Assembly (NCBI GenBank): GCA_036262035.1
Contig: DATAJS010000028.1
Coordinates: 1 to 64,000, forward strand
Direction of reading: 5' to 3'
Source: Burkholderiales bacterium
Lineage (GTDB): Bacteria > Pseudomonadota > Gammaproteobacteria > Burkholderiales > SG8-41
Length of the DNA stretch: 64,000 bases
Positions 22,713 to 30,935 of this stretch are shown here, in pieces; position 1 is the stretch's first letter, and each line of letters opens with the position of its first letter. Below the pieces are notes generated by a model, which had not been told where the DNA came from, did no database searches, and saw only the letters and a list, made by a program, of their open reading frames with translations. A program made the position numbers and the translations under genes.

Positions 22713-23393
22713 ATGACGAACCTGGCGGTCAATCCAACGATACTAAAGACGGTCCCGCTTTTTTCCCTGTTCTCGGATCACCAGCTGGCGGCGCTCTTCC
22801 CCGCGATCCAGCACCGCAGCTACCCGCGCCACTCCTTCATGCTCCGCGCGGGCGAAAAGTCGGACGCCCTCTACATCATCCTCTCCGGCCGCGCCAAGAT
22901 CGTGATCGACGACGGCGAAGGGCGTGAGGTGACGCTCACCACGATCGGGCCGAGCGAGTTCTTCGGCGAGATGAGCCTGATCGACGAGAAGCCGCGCTCG
23001 GCGAGCGTCGAAGCGCTGGAACCGTGCGAGGTGCTGTACATCTCCAAGCCGGCGTTCATGTCGTGCCTCAAGGACAACTTCGACGCGGCGATGCTGATCC
23101 TGAAGAGCGTGGTCGGACGGCTGCGCGAAGCCGATCGCAAGATCGCGAGCCTCGCGCTCATGGACGTGCACGGCCGGGTCGCGCGTCTCATCATGGACCT
23201 CGCGAAGGAGAACAACGGCAACTGGATCGTCGACACCGGGTCGGAAGAGATGGCGCGCATGGTCGGCGCGTCGCGCGAGATGGTGAGCCGGGTGTTGAAG
23301 GACATGCGCGACAGCGGCCTCATCCGCCGCGACAAGCGCAAGATCATCGTCCTCGACCGCGCGTCGATGGATCAGCGCGGGGCGGTGCGCTGA
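22713..23393 (+). CDS. Crp/Fnr family transcription regulator
   Basis: The 226-aa product has an N-terminal cyclic-nucleotide-binding-type beta-roll (FSLFSDHQLAALFPAIQ through PRSASVEALEPCEVLYISK) and a C-terminal winged helix-turn-helix. The recognition helix region is EEMARMVGASREMVSRVLKD. It lacks an FNR-type N-terminal cysteine cluster, so iron-sulphur oxygen sensing is unlikely. The phosphate-cassette region FFGEMSLIDEKPRSASV resembles that of CRP, so a cyclic nucleotide ligand is plausible. The start at 22713 gives a normal family length; the longer open frame upstream overlaps the previous gene. Its position after a c-di-GMP enzyme hints at a link, which is unproven. Confidence 0.93.
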   Translation: MTNLAVNPTILKTVPLFSLFSDHQLAALFPAIQHRSYPRHSFMLRAGEKSDALYIILSGRAKIVIDDGEGREVTLTTIGPSEFFGEMSLIDEKPRSASVEALEPCEVLYISKPAFMSCLKDNFDAAMLILKSVVGRLREADRKIASLALMDVHGRVARLIMDLAKENNGNWIVDTGSEEMARMVGASREMVSRVLKDMRDSGLIRRDKRKIIVLDRASMDQRGAVR

Positions 23394-23625
23394 CCTAGGC
23401 CTGACGTAGTACGAGCCGCCTCGCCCCGGCGGCGTCCCCGTAAGGCTTTTCCCGACCCCGCCGCCGGACCTCCGTGGCAGCAATTTCCGGTTTGCCTTTC
23501 ACCAACCCGGCGCATACGATCGAATGTCCCGGGCCCGCCGATACGTTCAACCCATAAAGCCGCGTCGCCTGTCGTAGCCGTGCGCTCGCGTTCGGGACGT
23601 CGAGCGCTGTCGCCGGGAGGGAGGG

Positions 23626-25734
23626 ATGAACGACGCGCCGTTGTTCGCCACTCACACGTTCGTATGGGGGCTCGCCGCGATCTGCCAGCTCCATCGGCGT
23701 CCGTTCGCGCCGGATCTCGTGCTGCAGCAGTTCGCGCCGCCGTACGGCGCGGCGGCGCTCGAGAAAGCCGCCGCGGCGCTCGAGCTCAAGGCGGGGTTGC
23801 GCCGTGTCGAGCCCGCCGCGCTGTTCGTGCTGCCCGCTCCGTTTCTCGCGATACTCAAGCCCGCTCCGGCCGACGGCGACGATCGCACATCGCCGTGCCG
23901 TCTCGCGCTGGTGCTCCAGTGCGACGCGCAGAACGTCCTGTACCTGACCGAGGAGAGCGCCAACCCCGCCGTCCATCCGCTCGCCGAGTTCGGGCGCGAT
24001 TATGCCGGCGTCGTTCTGCTGTGCGCGGCGAAGAGCGTCGCGCCGTCTTCCGAGCTCGCCGCGCAAGCGCCGGCCGCCTTCGGTTTCCGCTGGTTCGTCC
24101 CCGAGCTCATGAAGCATCGCGCGATCTGGCGCGACGTGCTGCTCGCCTCGCTCGCGATACAGCTCGTCGCGCTCGTCGCGCCGCTCTGCACCCAGGTGGT
24201 CATCGACAAGGTGATCGTGCACCAGACGCTCTCGACGCTGTCGGTGATCGCGATCGCGCTGGGCATCTTCGTGGTGTTCAACGCGGCGATGGGCTGGGTG
24301 CGGCAGTACCTGGTGCTGCACACCGGCAACCGCGTCGACGCGGTGCTCGGCGCGCGCACGTTCGAGCACCTCTTCGCATTGCCGCTCGGCTACTTCGAGC
24401 ACCGGCCCACCGGCGTGCTCGTCGCACGGCTGCACGGCGTGGAGACCATCCGCGAGTTCGTGAGCGGCGCCGCGGCTTCGCTCGTGCTCGACCTGCCGTT
24501 CCTCTTCGTGTTTCTCGGGATCATGTTCTATTACAACGTGCTCCTGACCCTGATCACGCTCGGCGTGTTGTCGGTGATCGTCGTGATGAGTGCGGCCATC
24601 GTGCCCGCCATACGCGCGCGGCTCGACCGCCAGTTCCTGCTGGGCGCGCGCAATACCGCGTTCGTCACCGAGTACGTCGCCGGCATGGAGACGGTGAAAT
24701 CGCTGCAGATGGAGCCTCAGCTGCGTGCGCGCTACGCACAGAATCTCGGCACGTATCTCGACGCCACGTTCGCCACGCGCCAGCTCTCCAACACCTACGG
24801 CGTCGCGGCGCACGCGCTCGAGCAGGTGCTGACGTTCTCGATCCTGTGCGTCGGCGCCTGGCTGGTCATGCAGAACGCGGGCTTCACCGTCGGGATGCTC
24901 GTCGCTTACCAGATGTTCGCGAGCCGCGTGTCGCAGCCCATGCTGCGGCTCGTCGGGTTGTGGCAGGAATTCCAGCAGGCCGCCGTCGCGGTGAAACGCC
25001 TCGGCGACATCATGGACGCGCCGGCCGAGCCTTACAGCGTGGTGCCCGCGCGCCCCGCCGCCTCCGCGGGCTCGCTCGATGTGATCGACCTTGCGTTCCG
25101 CTACGATGCCGACAGCCCGTGGCTGTACGAGCACCTCACGCTGCGCGTCGCGGCAGGGACCTGCGTGGCGCTCGTCGGCCCGTCGGGCAGCGGCAAGAGC
25201 ACGCTCGCCAAGCTCCTGCAGGGCTTCTATCCGCCGACCCGCGGCGAGATCCGCATCGGCGGGCGCAACACGCGCCATCTCGCGGCGAACGAGCTGCGGC
25301 TCGCGTTCGGCGTCGTGCCGCAGGAGACCACGCTCTTCAGCGGTACGGTCTACGACAATCTCGCGGTGGCGAATCCGCACGCGAGCTTCGACGAGATCGT
25401 CGCCGCGTGCGCGCTCGCCGAGATCCACGAGACGATCGAGCGGCTCCCGCGCGGATACCAGACCGTCGTCGGCGAGCGCGGCGTCGGACTCTCGGGCGGG
25501 CAGAAGCAGCGGATCGCGATCGCACGCGCGCTCTTGAAGCGCCCGCAGGTGCTCATCTTCGACGAGGCGACGAGCAATCTCGACCGCGACACCGCCGAGC
25601 GTTTGGCGGCGACGATCAGCCGCCTGAAGGGCAAGGTGACGATGCTCTTCATCGCGCACGACCTGCCGTCCGCCCTGCGCGTCGACGACGTCATCCGGCT
25701 CGAGCCGTCCTGTGACGCGGAGAAAGTCGCATGA
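23626..25734 (+). CDS. Type I secretion-type ABC transporter (peptidase-dead C39 domain)
   Basis: This 702-aa inner-membrane exporter resembles HlyB/LapB. It has an N-terminal C39-like domain (about 1-130), six membrane helices (about 160-430) and an ATP-binding domain. Walker A is GPSGSGKST (518-526), the signature LSGGQ (622-626), Walker B VLIFDEAT (D646, E647), and the switch His lies in FIAHDL. By alignment with HlyB the catalytic Cys of the C39 peptidase is replaced (HTFVWGLAAICQLH), so substrates are probably not cleaved. GGGAGGG precedes the ATG. The stop overlaps the HlyD gene (ATGA). No outer-membrane TolC-like gene or repeat-toxin substrate is nearby, so the cargo is unknown. Confidence 0.92.
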   Translation: MNDAPLFATHTFVWGLAAICQLHRRPFAPDLVLQQFAPPYGAAALEKAAAALELKAGLRRVEPAALFVLPAPFLAILKPAPADGDDRTSPCRLALVLQCDAQNVLYLTEESANPAVHPLAEFGRDYAGVVLLCAAKSVAPSSELAAQAPAAFGFRWFVPELMKHRAIWRDVLLASLAIQLVALVAPLCTQVVIDKVIVHQTLSTLSVIAIALGIFVVFNAAMGWVRQYLVLHTGNRVDAVLGARTFEHLFALPLGYFEHRPTGVLVARLHGVETIREFVSGAAASLVLDLPFLFVFLGIMFYYNVLLTLITLGVLSVIVVMSAAIVPAIRARLDRQFLLGARNTAFVTEYVAGMETVKSLQMEPQLRARYAQNLGTYLDATFATRQLSNTYGVAAHALEQVLTFSILCVGAWLVMQNAGFTVGMLVAYQMFASRVSQPMLRLVGLWQEFQQAAVAVKRLGDIMDAPAEPYSVVPARPAASAGSLDVIDLAFRYDADSPWLYEHLTLRVAAGTCVALVGPSGSGKSTLAKLLQGFYPPTRGEIRIGGRNTRHLAANELRLAFGVVPQETTLFSGTVYDNLAVANPHASFDEIVAACALAEIHETIERLPRGYQTVVGERGVGLSGGQKQRIAIARALLKRPQVLIFDEATSNLDRDTAERLAATISRLKGKVTMLFIAHDLPSALRVDDVIRLEPSCDAEKVA

Positions 25735-27065
25735 GAGCCGCGGCGGACCTTTCCGAGCCCGCGCTCGCGTTCGCGCCCGATCTCGCGCGCATCGAGCGCG
25801 CCGCGCCGTCGCCGCTGCCGCGCACGGTGCTGTATGCCGTGCTGAGCTTGCTCGCGGCGATGCTGGCATGGGCGGTGTTCGGGAAGCTCGACATCGTCGC
25901 GGTGAGCGAAGGCAAGCTCGTGCCGCAGACGTTCATCAAGATCGTCCAGCCGGCCGAAGCCGGCATCGTGCGCGAGATCCTGGTGGCCGAGGGCGCGCGC
26001 GTCGCGGAGGGCGACGTGCTGGTCCGCATGGACAGCCGCCTCTCCGAGCTCGACGTGCAGACGCTCAAGGCCGAGCTCGCGCGCAGACGCTTGCAGCTGC
26101 GCCGCATCGACGCCGAGCTCAAGGGCGGACGCCTCGGCCGTGCGCGCGACGATCCGCCCGAGCTCGCGTCGCAGGTCGCCGCACAGCTCGAAGCGCGGCG
26201 CCAGGCGTATCTCGATGCGCTGGGCGCCGAGCAGGCGGTGCTCGCGAAGGCGCGGCACGATCTCGCGAGCGCGAGCGAGATCGAAGCGAAGCTCATGCAG
26301 ACCACGCCGATATTGCGCGAGCAGGAGAGCGCGTGGAACCAGCTTGCGCGCGAAGGTTATGCGGGCCGGCTGCTCGCGCTCGATCGCCAGAAGAACCGCA
26401 TCGAAGCCGAGCAGGAGCTCAAGGCGCAAAGCCGCAACGTGGAAGGGCTGAAAGCGACGATCGCGCAGGCGGGCAAGCGCATCGCCCAGATCGAGTCGAA
26501 CTACCGCCGCGAGCTCCACAACGAGCGCGCCGAAGCCGAAGCGCAGTATGACCGTCTCAAGCAGGACAGCGACAAGCAGCAGCACCGGCATGCCTTGCTC
26601 GAATTGCGCGCGCCGCAGGCGGGCATCGTCAAGGATCTTGCGACGCACACGCCGGGGACGGTGCTCGCACCCGGCGCGATCGTGCTGACGCTCGTGCCGC
26701 AAGGCGAGCCGCTGATCGGCGAAGTGTGGGTGAACAACGCCGACGCGGGTTTCGTGCGCGCCGGACAGAGCGCGAAGATCAAGGTGGCGGCTTATCCCTT
26801 CCAGAAATACGGCACGCTCGAAGGCACGGTGCGGCAGGTGAGCGCCGATGCGCAGGACAAGAGCGCCGCGCAGGACCCGCAGAAAGGCGCGCCGCCGCTC
26901 GCCTACCGCGCGCTGATCGCGCTCGGCGATAGCGAGCCGCCGCGATTGCCGCTCGTCGCCGGCATGCACGTCACCGCCGAAGTGCACATCGGCAAGCGCA
27001 CCGTGCTCGAGTATCTGCTGTCCCCGGTTCAGAAGGTCGCGCAGGAGGCCGCGCGCGAGCGCTGA
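25731..27065 (+). CDS. HlyD-family membrane fusion protein
   Basis: This 444-aa periplasmic adaptor bridges the ABC exporter to an outer-membrane channel. A membrane segment at about residues 31-50 (VLYAVLSLLAAMLAWAVFG) is followed by a half-lipoyl domain (IVQPAEAGIVREILVAEG). A long alpha-helical coiled coil (about 100-285, rich in Arg, Glu and Gln) follows, then the second lipoyl half (LRAPQAGIVKDLATHTPG) and a beta-barrel domain (MHVTAEVHIGKRTVLEYLL). That ending is typical of type I secretion adaptors. Its start overlaps the transporter stop, so the two are co-translated. Confidence 0.95.
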   Translation: MRAAADLSEPALAFAPDLARIERAAPSPLPRTVLYAVLSLLAAMLAWAVFGKLDIVAVSEGKLVPQTFIKIVQPAEAGIVREILVAEGARVAEGDVLVRMDSRLSELDVQTLKAELARRRLQLRRIDAELKGGRLGRARDDPPELASQVAAQLEARRQAYLDALGAEQAVLAKARHDLASASEIEAKLMQTTPILREQESAWNQLAREGYAGRLLALDRQKNRIEAEQELKAQSRNVEGLKATIAQAGKRIAQIESNYRRELHNERAEAEAQYDRLKQDSDKQQHRHALLELRAPQAGIVKDLATHTPGTVLAPGAIVLTLVPQGEPLIGEVWVNNADAGFVRAGQSAKIKVAAYPFQKYGTLEGTVRQVSADAQDKSAAQDPQKGAPPLAYRALIALGDSEPPRLPLVAGMHVTAEVHIGKRTVLEYLLSPVQKVAQEAARER

Positions 27066-27125
27066 AGCGGCACGTGCGGGCGCGCGTGTTGCAGTGAAAG
27101 CGGCATCGCAAACCGGAGAAACGCG

Positions 27126-27284
27126 ATGCTCTACACGCTCATCGTCGTGCTGCTCGTGCTGTGGCTGCTCGGGCTCCTGACCTCGTACACCCTGGGCGGG
27201 CTGATACACGCCCTGCTCGTGATCGCAGTGGTCGTGCTCATCCTGCAACTGGTGAGCGGGCGGCGAGGACCGCCGCCGCTATGA
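27126..27284 (+). CDS. Lmo0937-family small membrane protein
   Basis: This 52-aa peptide reads MLYTLIVVLLVLWLLGLLTS at its start, then YTLGGLIHALLVIAVVV and a short polar tail SGRRGPPPL. It has two membrane helices and matches the Lmo0937 family of tiny hydrophobic proteins, which is widespread in bacteria and of unknown function. GGAG lies 8 bp before the ATG. It sits 60 bp after the exporter operon in the same direction, but family members are usually found alone, so a link to secretion is not implied. Confidence 0.85.
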   Translation: MLYTLIVVLLVLWLLGLLTSYTLGGLIHALLVIAVVVLILQLVSGRRGPPPL

Positions 27285-27291
27285 GGCAGCG

Positions 27292-27663
27292 CTAGCCCGG
27301 GACCGGGTATTCCTCGAGCTCCAGCGGTTTCGCCTGCACCGGGACGGCGGCGCTCTTCGGCTTCGACTCGACGGGGCGCTCGCGCTGCACCAGCGCCTTG
27401 AGGATGTGCGAGGGGTGGAACATCACGACGCGGCGCGCCGACACCGGGATCATCTCGCCGGTCTTGGGATTGCGGCCGGGCCGGCTGTTCTTGTTGCGCA
27501 GGCAGAACACGCCGAAGCCCGAGAGCTTCACGGTCTCGCCGCGCTCCAGCTCGGTGGAGATCTCCTCGAAGAAGGCCATCACGATCTCGGCGGCTTCCCG
27601 CTTGTTCACGCCGAGGTTCTCGTGCAGCAGGGTAGCCAGGTCAGCTTTGGTGATCGTCGTCAT
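27292..27663 (-). CDS. IHF-alpha-like DNA-binding protein with C-terminal tail
   Basis: This HU/IHF-family protein has 123 aa. The core ([55 protein letters not shown]) matches the alpha subunit of integration host factor, including the DNA-contacting arm [10 protein letters not shown] perfect AAGGAGG precedes the ATG at 27663; a longer open frame upstream is not used. Canonical ihfA normally follows pheT; this copy stands alone. Its tail of about 25 residues (rich in Pro, Lys, Glu and Val, ending EEYPVPG) is unusual, so it is probably a second paralogue. It is expected to bend DNA, alone or with IhfB. Confidence 0.88.
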   Translation of the reverse strand: MTTITKADLATLLHENLGVNKREAAEIVMAFFEEISTELERGETVKLSGFGVFCLRNKNSRPGRNPKTGEMIPVSARRVVMFHPSHILKALVQRERPVESKPKSAAVPVQAKPLELEEYPVPG

Positions 27664-28042
27664 TCGGGCCTCCTTCGTACGATCGTTCGATCTCATTGTC
27701 CCGAAGCGGGAGAGTTCCGGCAAGTGCGCCAAACACCGCGCGCTGAAGGACCGCACCTTCATGTGCCGACCGCAATACGGGAGCGAATCACGGCTTGGTG
27801 GCGCTACGCCTCGCGCCGCCGTTTTCTAGTCGCGCTGGACTTGCAGCAGGACGTCCGACGCATGATACCGAAAAAAACGCGGATGACTCACGCGTGCCCT
27901 CAGGCGCGCGAAATCGCCGCGAACGTGCTAGAGAATTCTTCGCGTGACTGCACGCAGCGGCAAGCGTGCGCGAATTTCGCGGTGTGATTTTTGCAACAGC
28001 GCGCCCCATTTCGTGCGCGGCAAGAGCCGCGCGGGTCGTGCG
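27664..28042. other. Non-coding stretch upstream of the IHF-like gene
   Basis: No convincing gene was found on either strand. The part nearest the IHF-like gene has a near-palindrome (CGTACGATCGTTCG, about 27676-27689) close to its start, which could be an operator. The rest shows no strong promoter, tRNA or repeat by eye. Confidence 0.4.
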
Positions 28043-28069
28043 AAAAAAAGGGCGCCGTGCGGCGCCCTT
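28043..28069 (-). terminator. Terminator of the small secreted protein gene
   Basis: A stem AAGGGCGCC/GGCGCCCTT with a 4-nt loop (28048-28069) is flanked by seven A on the plus strand, giving a U run after the hairpin on the minus strand. It lies 18 bp past the stop codon of the gene ending at 28088. Confidence 0.88.
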
Positions 28070-28087
28070 CGTGTGTGGAGTGCAGGC

Positions 28088-28432
28088 TCAGCCTTTGGAA
28101 GCGCGCGCAGCACGGCGGGAGCGTTTGGCTTTGCCGGTGTCGTCGCCCGTGCCGGCCGTCGCGCTGCTGCCGCTGCTGCTCGTCGTCGCCGACGCGCCGC
28201 CCGCAGCCGCGCTGGAACCTGCCGGGCTGGCTTCGCCTTTCGACATGGCTCCGCCTTTGGACGCGCCCGCTTTGCCCGGCGTGGGATCGGTCGCGCCCAT
28301 TTGTCCGGCGGACGTGCCCGGGGGCATACGACCCGCCTTGTCCGAATCGGCGGGCGACCCTGCCGCGGCATATGCGCCCGCGGCGGCGGCGGACATGCAT
28401 CCCGCGACCAATGCCAACATCAGCTTCCTCAT
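28088..28432 (-). CDS. Small exported low-complexity protein
   Basis: I do not recognise a family. The 114-aa product starts with a clear signal peptide (MRKLMLALVAGCMSAAAAGA). The mature part is almost entirely Gly, Ser, Ala, Thr and Lys, with GAMSKGEASPAGSSAAAGGA in the middle and a basic end KAKRSRRAARASKG. It is likely periplasmic and disordered. AGGTCGTG precedes the ATG, and a strong terminator lies downstream, so it is a single-gene transcript. Proteins of this type are common and poorly characterised in betaproteobacteria. Confidence 0.65.
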   Translation of the reverse strand: MRKLMLALVAGCMSAAAAGAYAAAGSPADSDKAGRMPPGTSAGQMGATDPTPGKAGASKGGAMSKGEASPAGSSAAAGGASATTSSSGSSATAGTGDDTGKAKRSRRAARASKG

Positions 28433-28524
28433 CACGACCTCCCGAAAAAAGGTGATTGCCGCGACTCGTCCCTGCGGCCGCGGACGGAAAGGCATTAGCA
28501 ATGGAAATGCCCGCGGCATGAACG

Positions 28525-28953
28525 TCAGCGTTTCTGCGTCAGCGCACGCTGCACGATGCCGTCGACGACTCCCCGACGGGTCTCGATCTCGAGCTGCCGC
28601 AGGTGGGCGTCGGCCTTGTCGTGCGCGAGCTGGCGCTCTTCGCGCGTGCGCGCGCCCGCCGCAAAGGTGTCGGTGGCTGCCTTTCGGTAAGCGTCCCAGC
28701 TCGTCCAGCAGCGGCCATGGGCGGCGACTGCAATATCTTCTGCGCCCGCGGGATTCGAGGCGTCTTTTTCCGCCTCCGCGCTGACGCAGCGGACGTAGGT
28801 TTCCCGGGCCTGCACGAGCGATGCGGGCTCGGTGTCATCGGGAACGGTGCCGAATTCGGCGCAGCCGCAAACGAGCGCGGCGCACAGCACGCCGAGAGCG
28901 CCGGCGCGCAGGGCCGGGGCTTTATCCAGGAGACGCGCTTTGTGATCGATCAT
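28525..28953 (-). CDS. Putative lipoprotein of unknown function
   Basis: The 142-aa product has an N-terminal hydrophobic stretch (ALGVLCAALVCGC) with a lipobox-like LVCGC, so it is probably lipid-anchored. The mature part is helical and charged, with four further-spaced Trp/Tyr/Cys positions around RCWTSWDAYRKAATDT and a C-terminal helix (HLRQLEIETRRGVVDG). No known family was recognised. The start at 28953 is chosen because it places the signal peptide near the N-terminus; longer frames run into the upstream gene region. It is divergent from the YihY gene. Confidence 0.6.
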   Translation of the reverse strand: MIDHKARLLDKAPALRAGALGVLCAALVCGCAEFGTVPDDTEPASLVQARETYVRCVSAEAEKDASNPAGAEDIAVAAHGRCWTSWDAYRKAATDTFAAGARTREERQLAHDKADAHLRQLEIETRRGVVDGIVQRALTQKR

Positions 28954-29101
28954 CGTGTTCTGGCGTCGTACGTGTGGGAACGCGCTGCTTGCAAACGTCA
29001 TGCCCCGACGGTTGCGCGCACCGCTTCGCCGCGGGATGTCCCGGGCGGCGGTACGGGCTTTGCCCGAGTGCCGGCAAACGCCCGAATGCAGAAACGAGCG
29101 C

Positions 29102-30001
29102 ATGACACCCCGGCAGTTCGTCACGGTCATGAAGAAAGCCCTCGCCGCGTGGTCCGACGACTACGCGCCGAGCATGGGCGCCGCGATCTCGTATTACACG
29201 CTGTTCTCGATCACGCCGCTGCTCGTCATCGTCATCGCCATCGCCGGGTTCTTCTTCGGTGACGAGGCGGTGCGCGGCGAGATCTTCGTGCAGCTGAACG
29301 GCTTGATCGGCGCCGAGGGCGCGCGCACCGTCGAGCAGATGCTGCAGAGCGTGGCGAAGCCGGAGGAGGAATTGATCGCCGCGCTCGTGAGCTTCGGCGT
29401 CCTCGCGCTCGGCGCGACCACCGTGCTGAACGAGCTGCAGAACGACCTCGACCGCATCTGGCGGGTGCCGACCCTGCAGAAATCCGCCGGCCTCGCCGGC
29501 TTCGCGCGCTCGCGCCTGCTCTCGCTCGCGCTCATCCTCACCATCGCCTTCCTGCTCATCGTGTCGCTCGTCTTCAGCGCGGCGATCTCGGCGATCGGCA
29601 AATGGTGGGGCGCGTGGTTCGGCGGCTGGGAGCTTCTCGCGCACGTCATCGATCTCTTCGCGAGCTTCGGCTTCATGACGCTGCTCTTCGCAATCATCTA
29701 CAAGATCGTGCCGAGCGCCCATATCCGCTGGCACGACGTATGGGTGGGCGCTGCGGTGACCGCGATGCTGTTCGCGATCGGCAAGGTGCTGATCGGCCTG
29801 TACCTCGGGCGCAGCGGCATCGCGTCCGGTTTCGGCGCCGCCGGCTCGCTCGTGCTGCTGATGGTATGGGTGTACTACTCGGCGCAGATCTTTCTCATCG
29901 GCGCCGAGTTCACGTGGGTCTACGCGCACGAGCTCGGCTCTCGCAGCGACAAGGCCCATGACGCCGCGATACCCGACGCCAGCGCCGGAGAGGGGGCGTG
30001 A
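29102..30001 (+). CDS. YihY/BrkB-family inner-membrane protein
   Basis: This 299-aa protein has about six membrane helices. It contains the family hallmark DDYAPSMGAAISYYTLFSIT near the N-terminus and further segments such as LLVIVIAIAGFFFG, LILTIAFLLIVSLVF and LVLLMVWVYYSAQIFLIGAE. It matches the YihY/virulence factor BrkB family, once wrongly called ribonuclease BN. The molecular function is unknown, though some members affect serum resistance or envelope traits. The start at 29102 follows family length; the open frame runs 49 codons further upstream. Confidence 0.92.
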   Translation: MTPRQFVTVMKKALAAWSDDYAPSMGAAISYYTLFSITPLLVIVIAIAGFFFGDEAVRGEIFVQLNGLIGAEGARTVEQMLQSVAKPEEELIAALVSFGVLALGATTVLNELQNDLDRIWRVPTLQKSAGLAGFARSRLLSLALILTIAFLLIVSLVFSAAISAIGKWWGAWFGGWELLAHVIDLFASFGFMTLLFAIIYKIVPSAHIRWHDVWVGAAVTAMLFAIGKVLIGLYLGRSGIASGFGAAGSLVLLMVWVYYSAQIFLIGAEFTWVYAHELGSRSDKAHDAAIPDASAGEGA

Positions 30002-30025
30002 ATCCAGGAACTACGGCAAAAATCG

Positions 30026-30054
30026 TTGCGAAACGAGCTCTCCCTGAGTATAGT
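30026..30054 (+). promoter_or_regulatory. sigma70 promoter of the DUF3606 gene
   Basis: A -35 TTGCGA (30026-30031), exact 17-bp spacer and -10 TATAGT (30049-30054) lie 25 bp after the YihY stop. The resulting leader would be about 110 nt before the start at 30172. Confidence 0.6.
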
Positions 30055-30171
30055 GCGGCCAAGTTACCGATGACATAACGCCGCCCGGTAAGAACGGCAT
30101 GCATCAAGCCTCGCGTCACGTGTGGACACCGGGTGGCCGCAGCAGCGCCGTTAGGGAGGACAGAACTTACG

Positions 30172-30792
30172 ATGAATATGAATCTGGTGCTCGCCACAGG
30201 CCTGGCTTACGCTTTCATCGGTGCGCTCATCATGTTCCTCTCCCACCGGGCCATATACCGCAAGGCGACCCGGATCGTCGCAGGTTATCCCAAGGTTCTC
30301 GCAGCACTCCGCGCTCAGCGCTACGACGGCCGCTTCGGCCTCATCGTTCTCCTCTCGGGCAATCTTCTGCAGGTTCTCGCCGCGCTGGGCTACAGCGCGC
30401 CGATCGGCTTGTGGCGCTATCCCGCCGCTTTCGTCGCCGCCGTGCTCGCCGTCTATGGCGTCTGGCGTCTGGTCGCCGCGCACAGTGTCGTGAGCCGCGC
30501 GAAGCGCAGCGAGCGCGCCATCCCGGATCGATCGTACGAGACGCGGCGCTCGCGGATCCTGCTCGAAGCGGCCCGTCGCGAAACGCCCAAGTACCTCGCG
30601 CGCGAGGAGGCGAGGCAACCGCGCGACCGCAGCGTCGTGTGCCTCGCCCACGAGTGGGAATGCCGCTGGTGGAGCGACCGTTTCGGCGTGACCGCGGACA
30701 CGCTCCGCGCCGTCGTGAGACAGGTCGGCCCGATGGTCGCCGACATCGAGCGTCACTTCGCCAAACGCCGGCGCTACGCGCTCGCCGCGTAA
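30172..30792 (+). CDS. Membrane protein with C-terminal DUF3606 domain
   Basis: This 206-aa protein has an N-terminal membrane helix (LVLATGLAYAFIGALIMFL) and two more (FGLIVLLSGNLLQVLAALGY, PAAFVAAVLAVYGVWRLVAA). A charged linker then leads to a C-terminal domain HEWECRWWSDRFGVTADTL with VVRQVGPMVADIERHF. The C-terminal part matches DUF3606, a small helical domain usually found as a stand-alone protein of about 60 residues. Fusion to a membrane module is less usual. AGGGAGGA precedes the ATG at 30172. Function is unknown. Confidence 0.75.
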   Translation: MNMNLVLATGLAYAFIGALIMFLSHRAIYRKATRIVAGYPKVLAALRAQRYDGRFGLIVLLSGNLLQVLAALGYSAPIGLWRYPAAFVAAVLAVYGVWRLVAAHSVVSRAKRSERAIPDRSYETRRSRILLEAARRETPKYLAREEARQPRDRSVVCLAHEWECRWWSDRFGVTADTLRAVVRQVGPMVADIERHFAKRRRYALAA

Positions 30793-30935
30793 TCCCGCCG
30801 CCCGCGCCCGGGCGTCGCCCGTTCTTTCCCGGTAGTCCCGCCCGCGCCCCGCGCGCGAGTTCGCACAAGCACGGGTCTTGCATTTCCAGGCATTGAGCGG
30901 CGGCGGACGCCGCACCGTCCTGGCTGCGCCCGAGA

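Noticed and set aside
23626-24015. Active C39 peptidase domain in the ABC exporter
   Set aside because: The nearest Cys (AAICQLH) is not at the catalytic position when aligned with HlyB and C39 enzymes, so cleavage of a double-glycine leader is unlikely.
27664-28042. Small gene in the gap upstream of the IHF-like gene
   Set aside because: Frames there are short, Arg/Ala-rich, lack ribosome sites and resemble no family.
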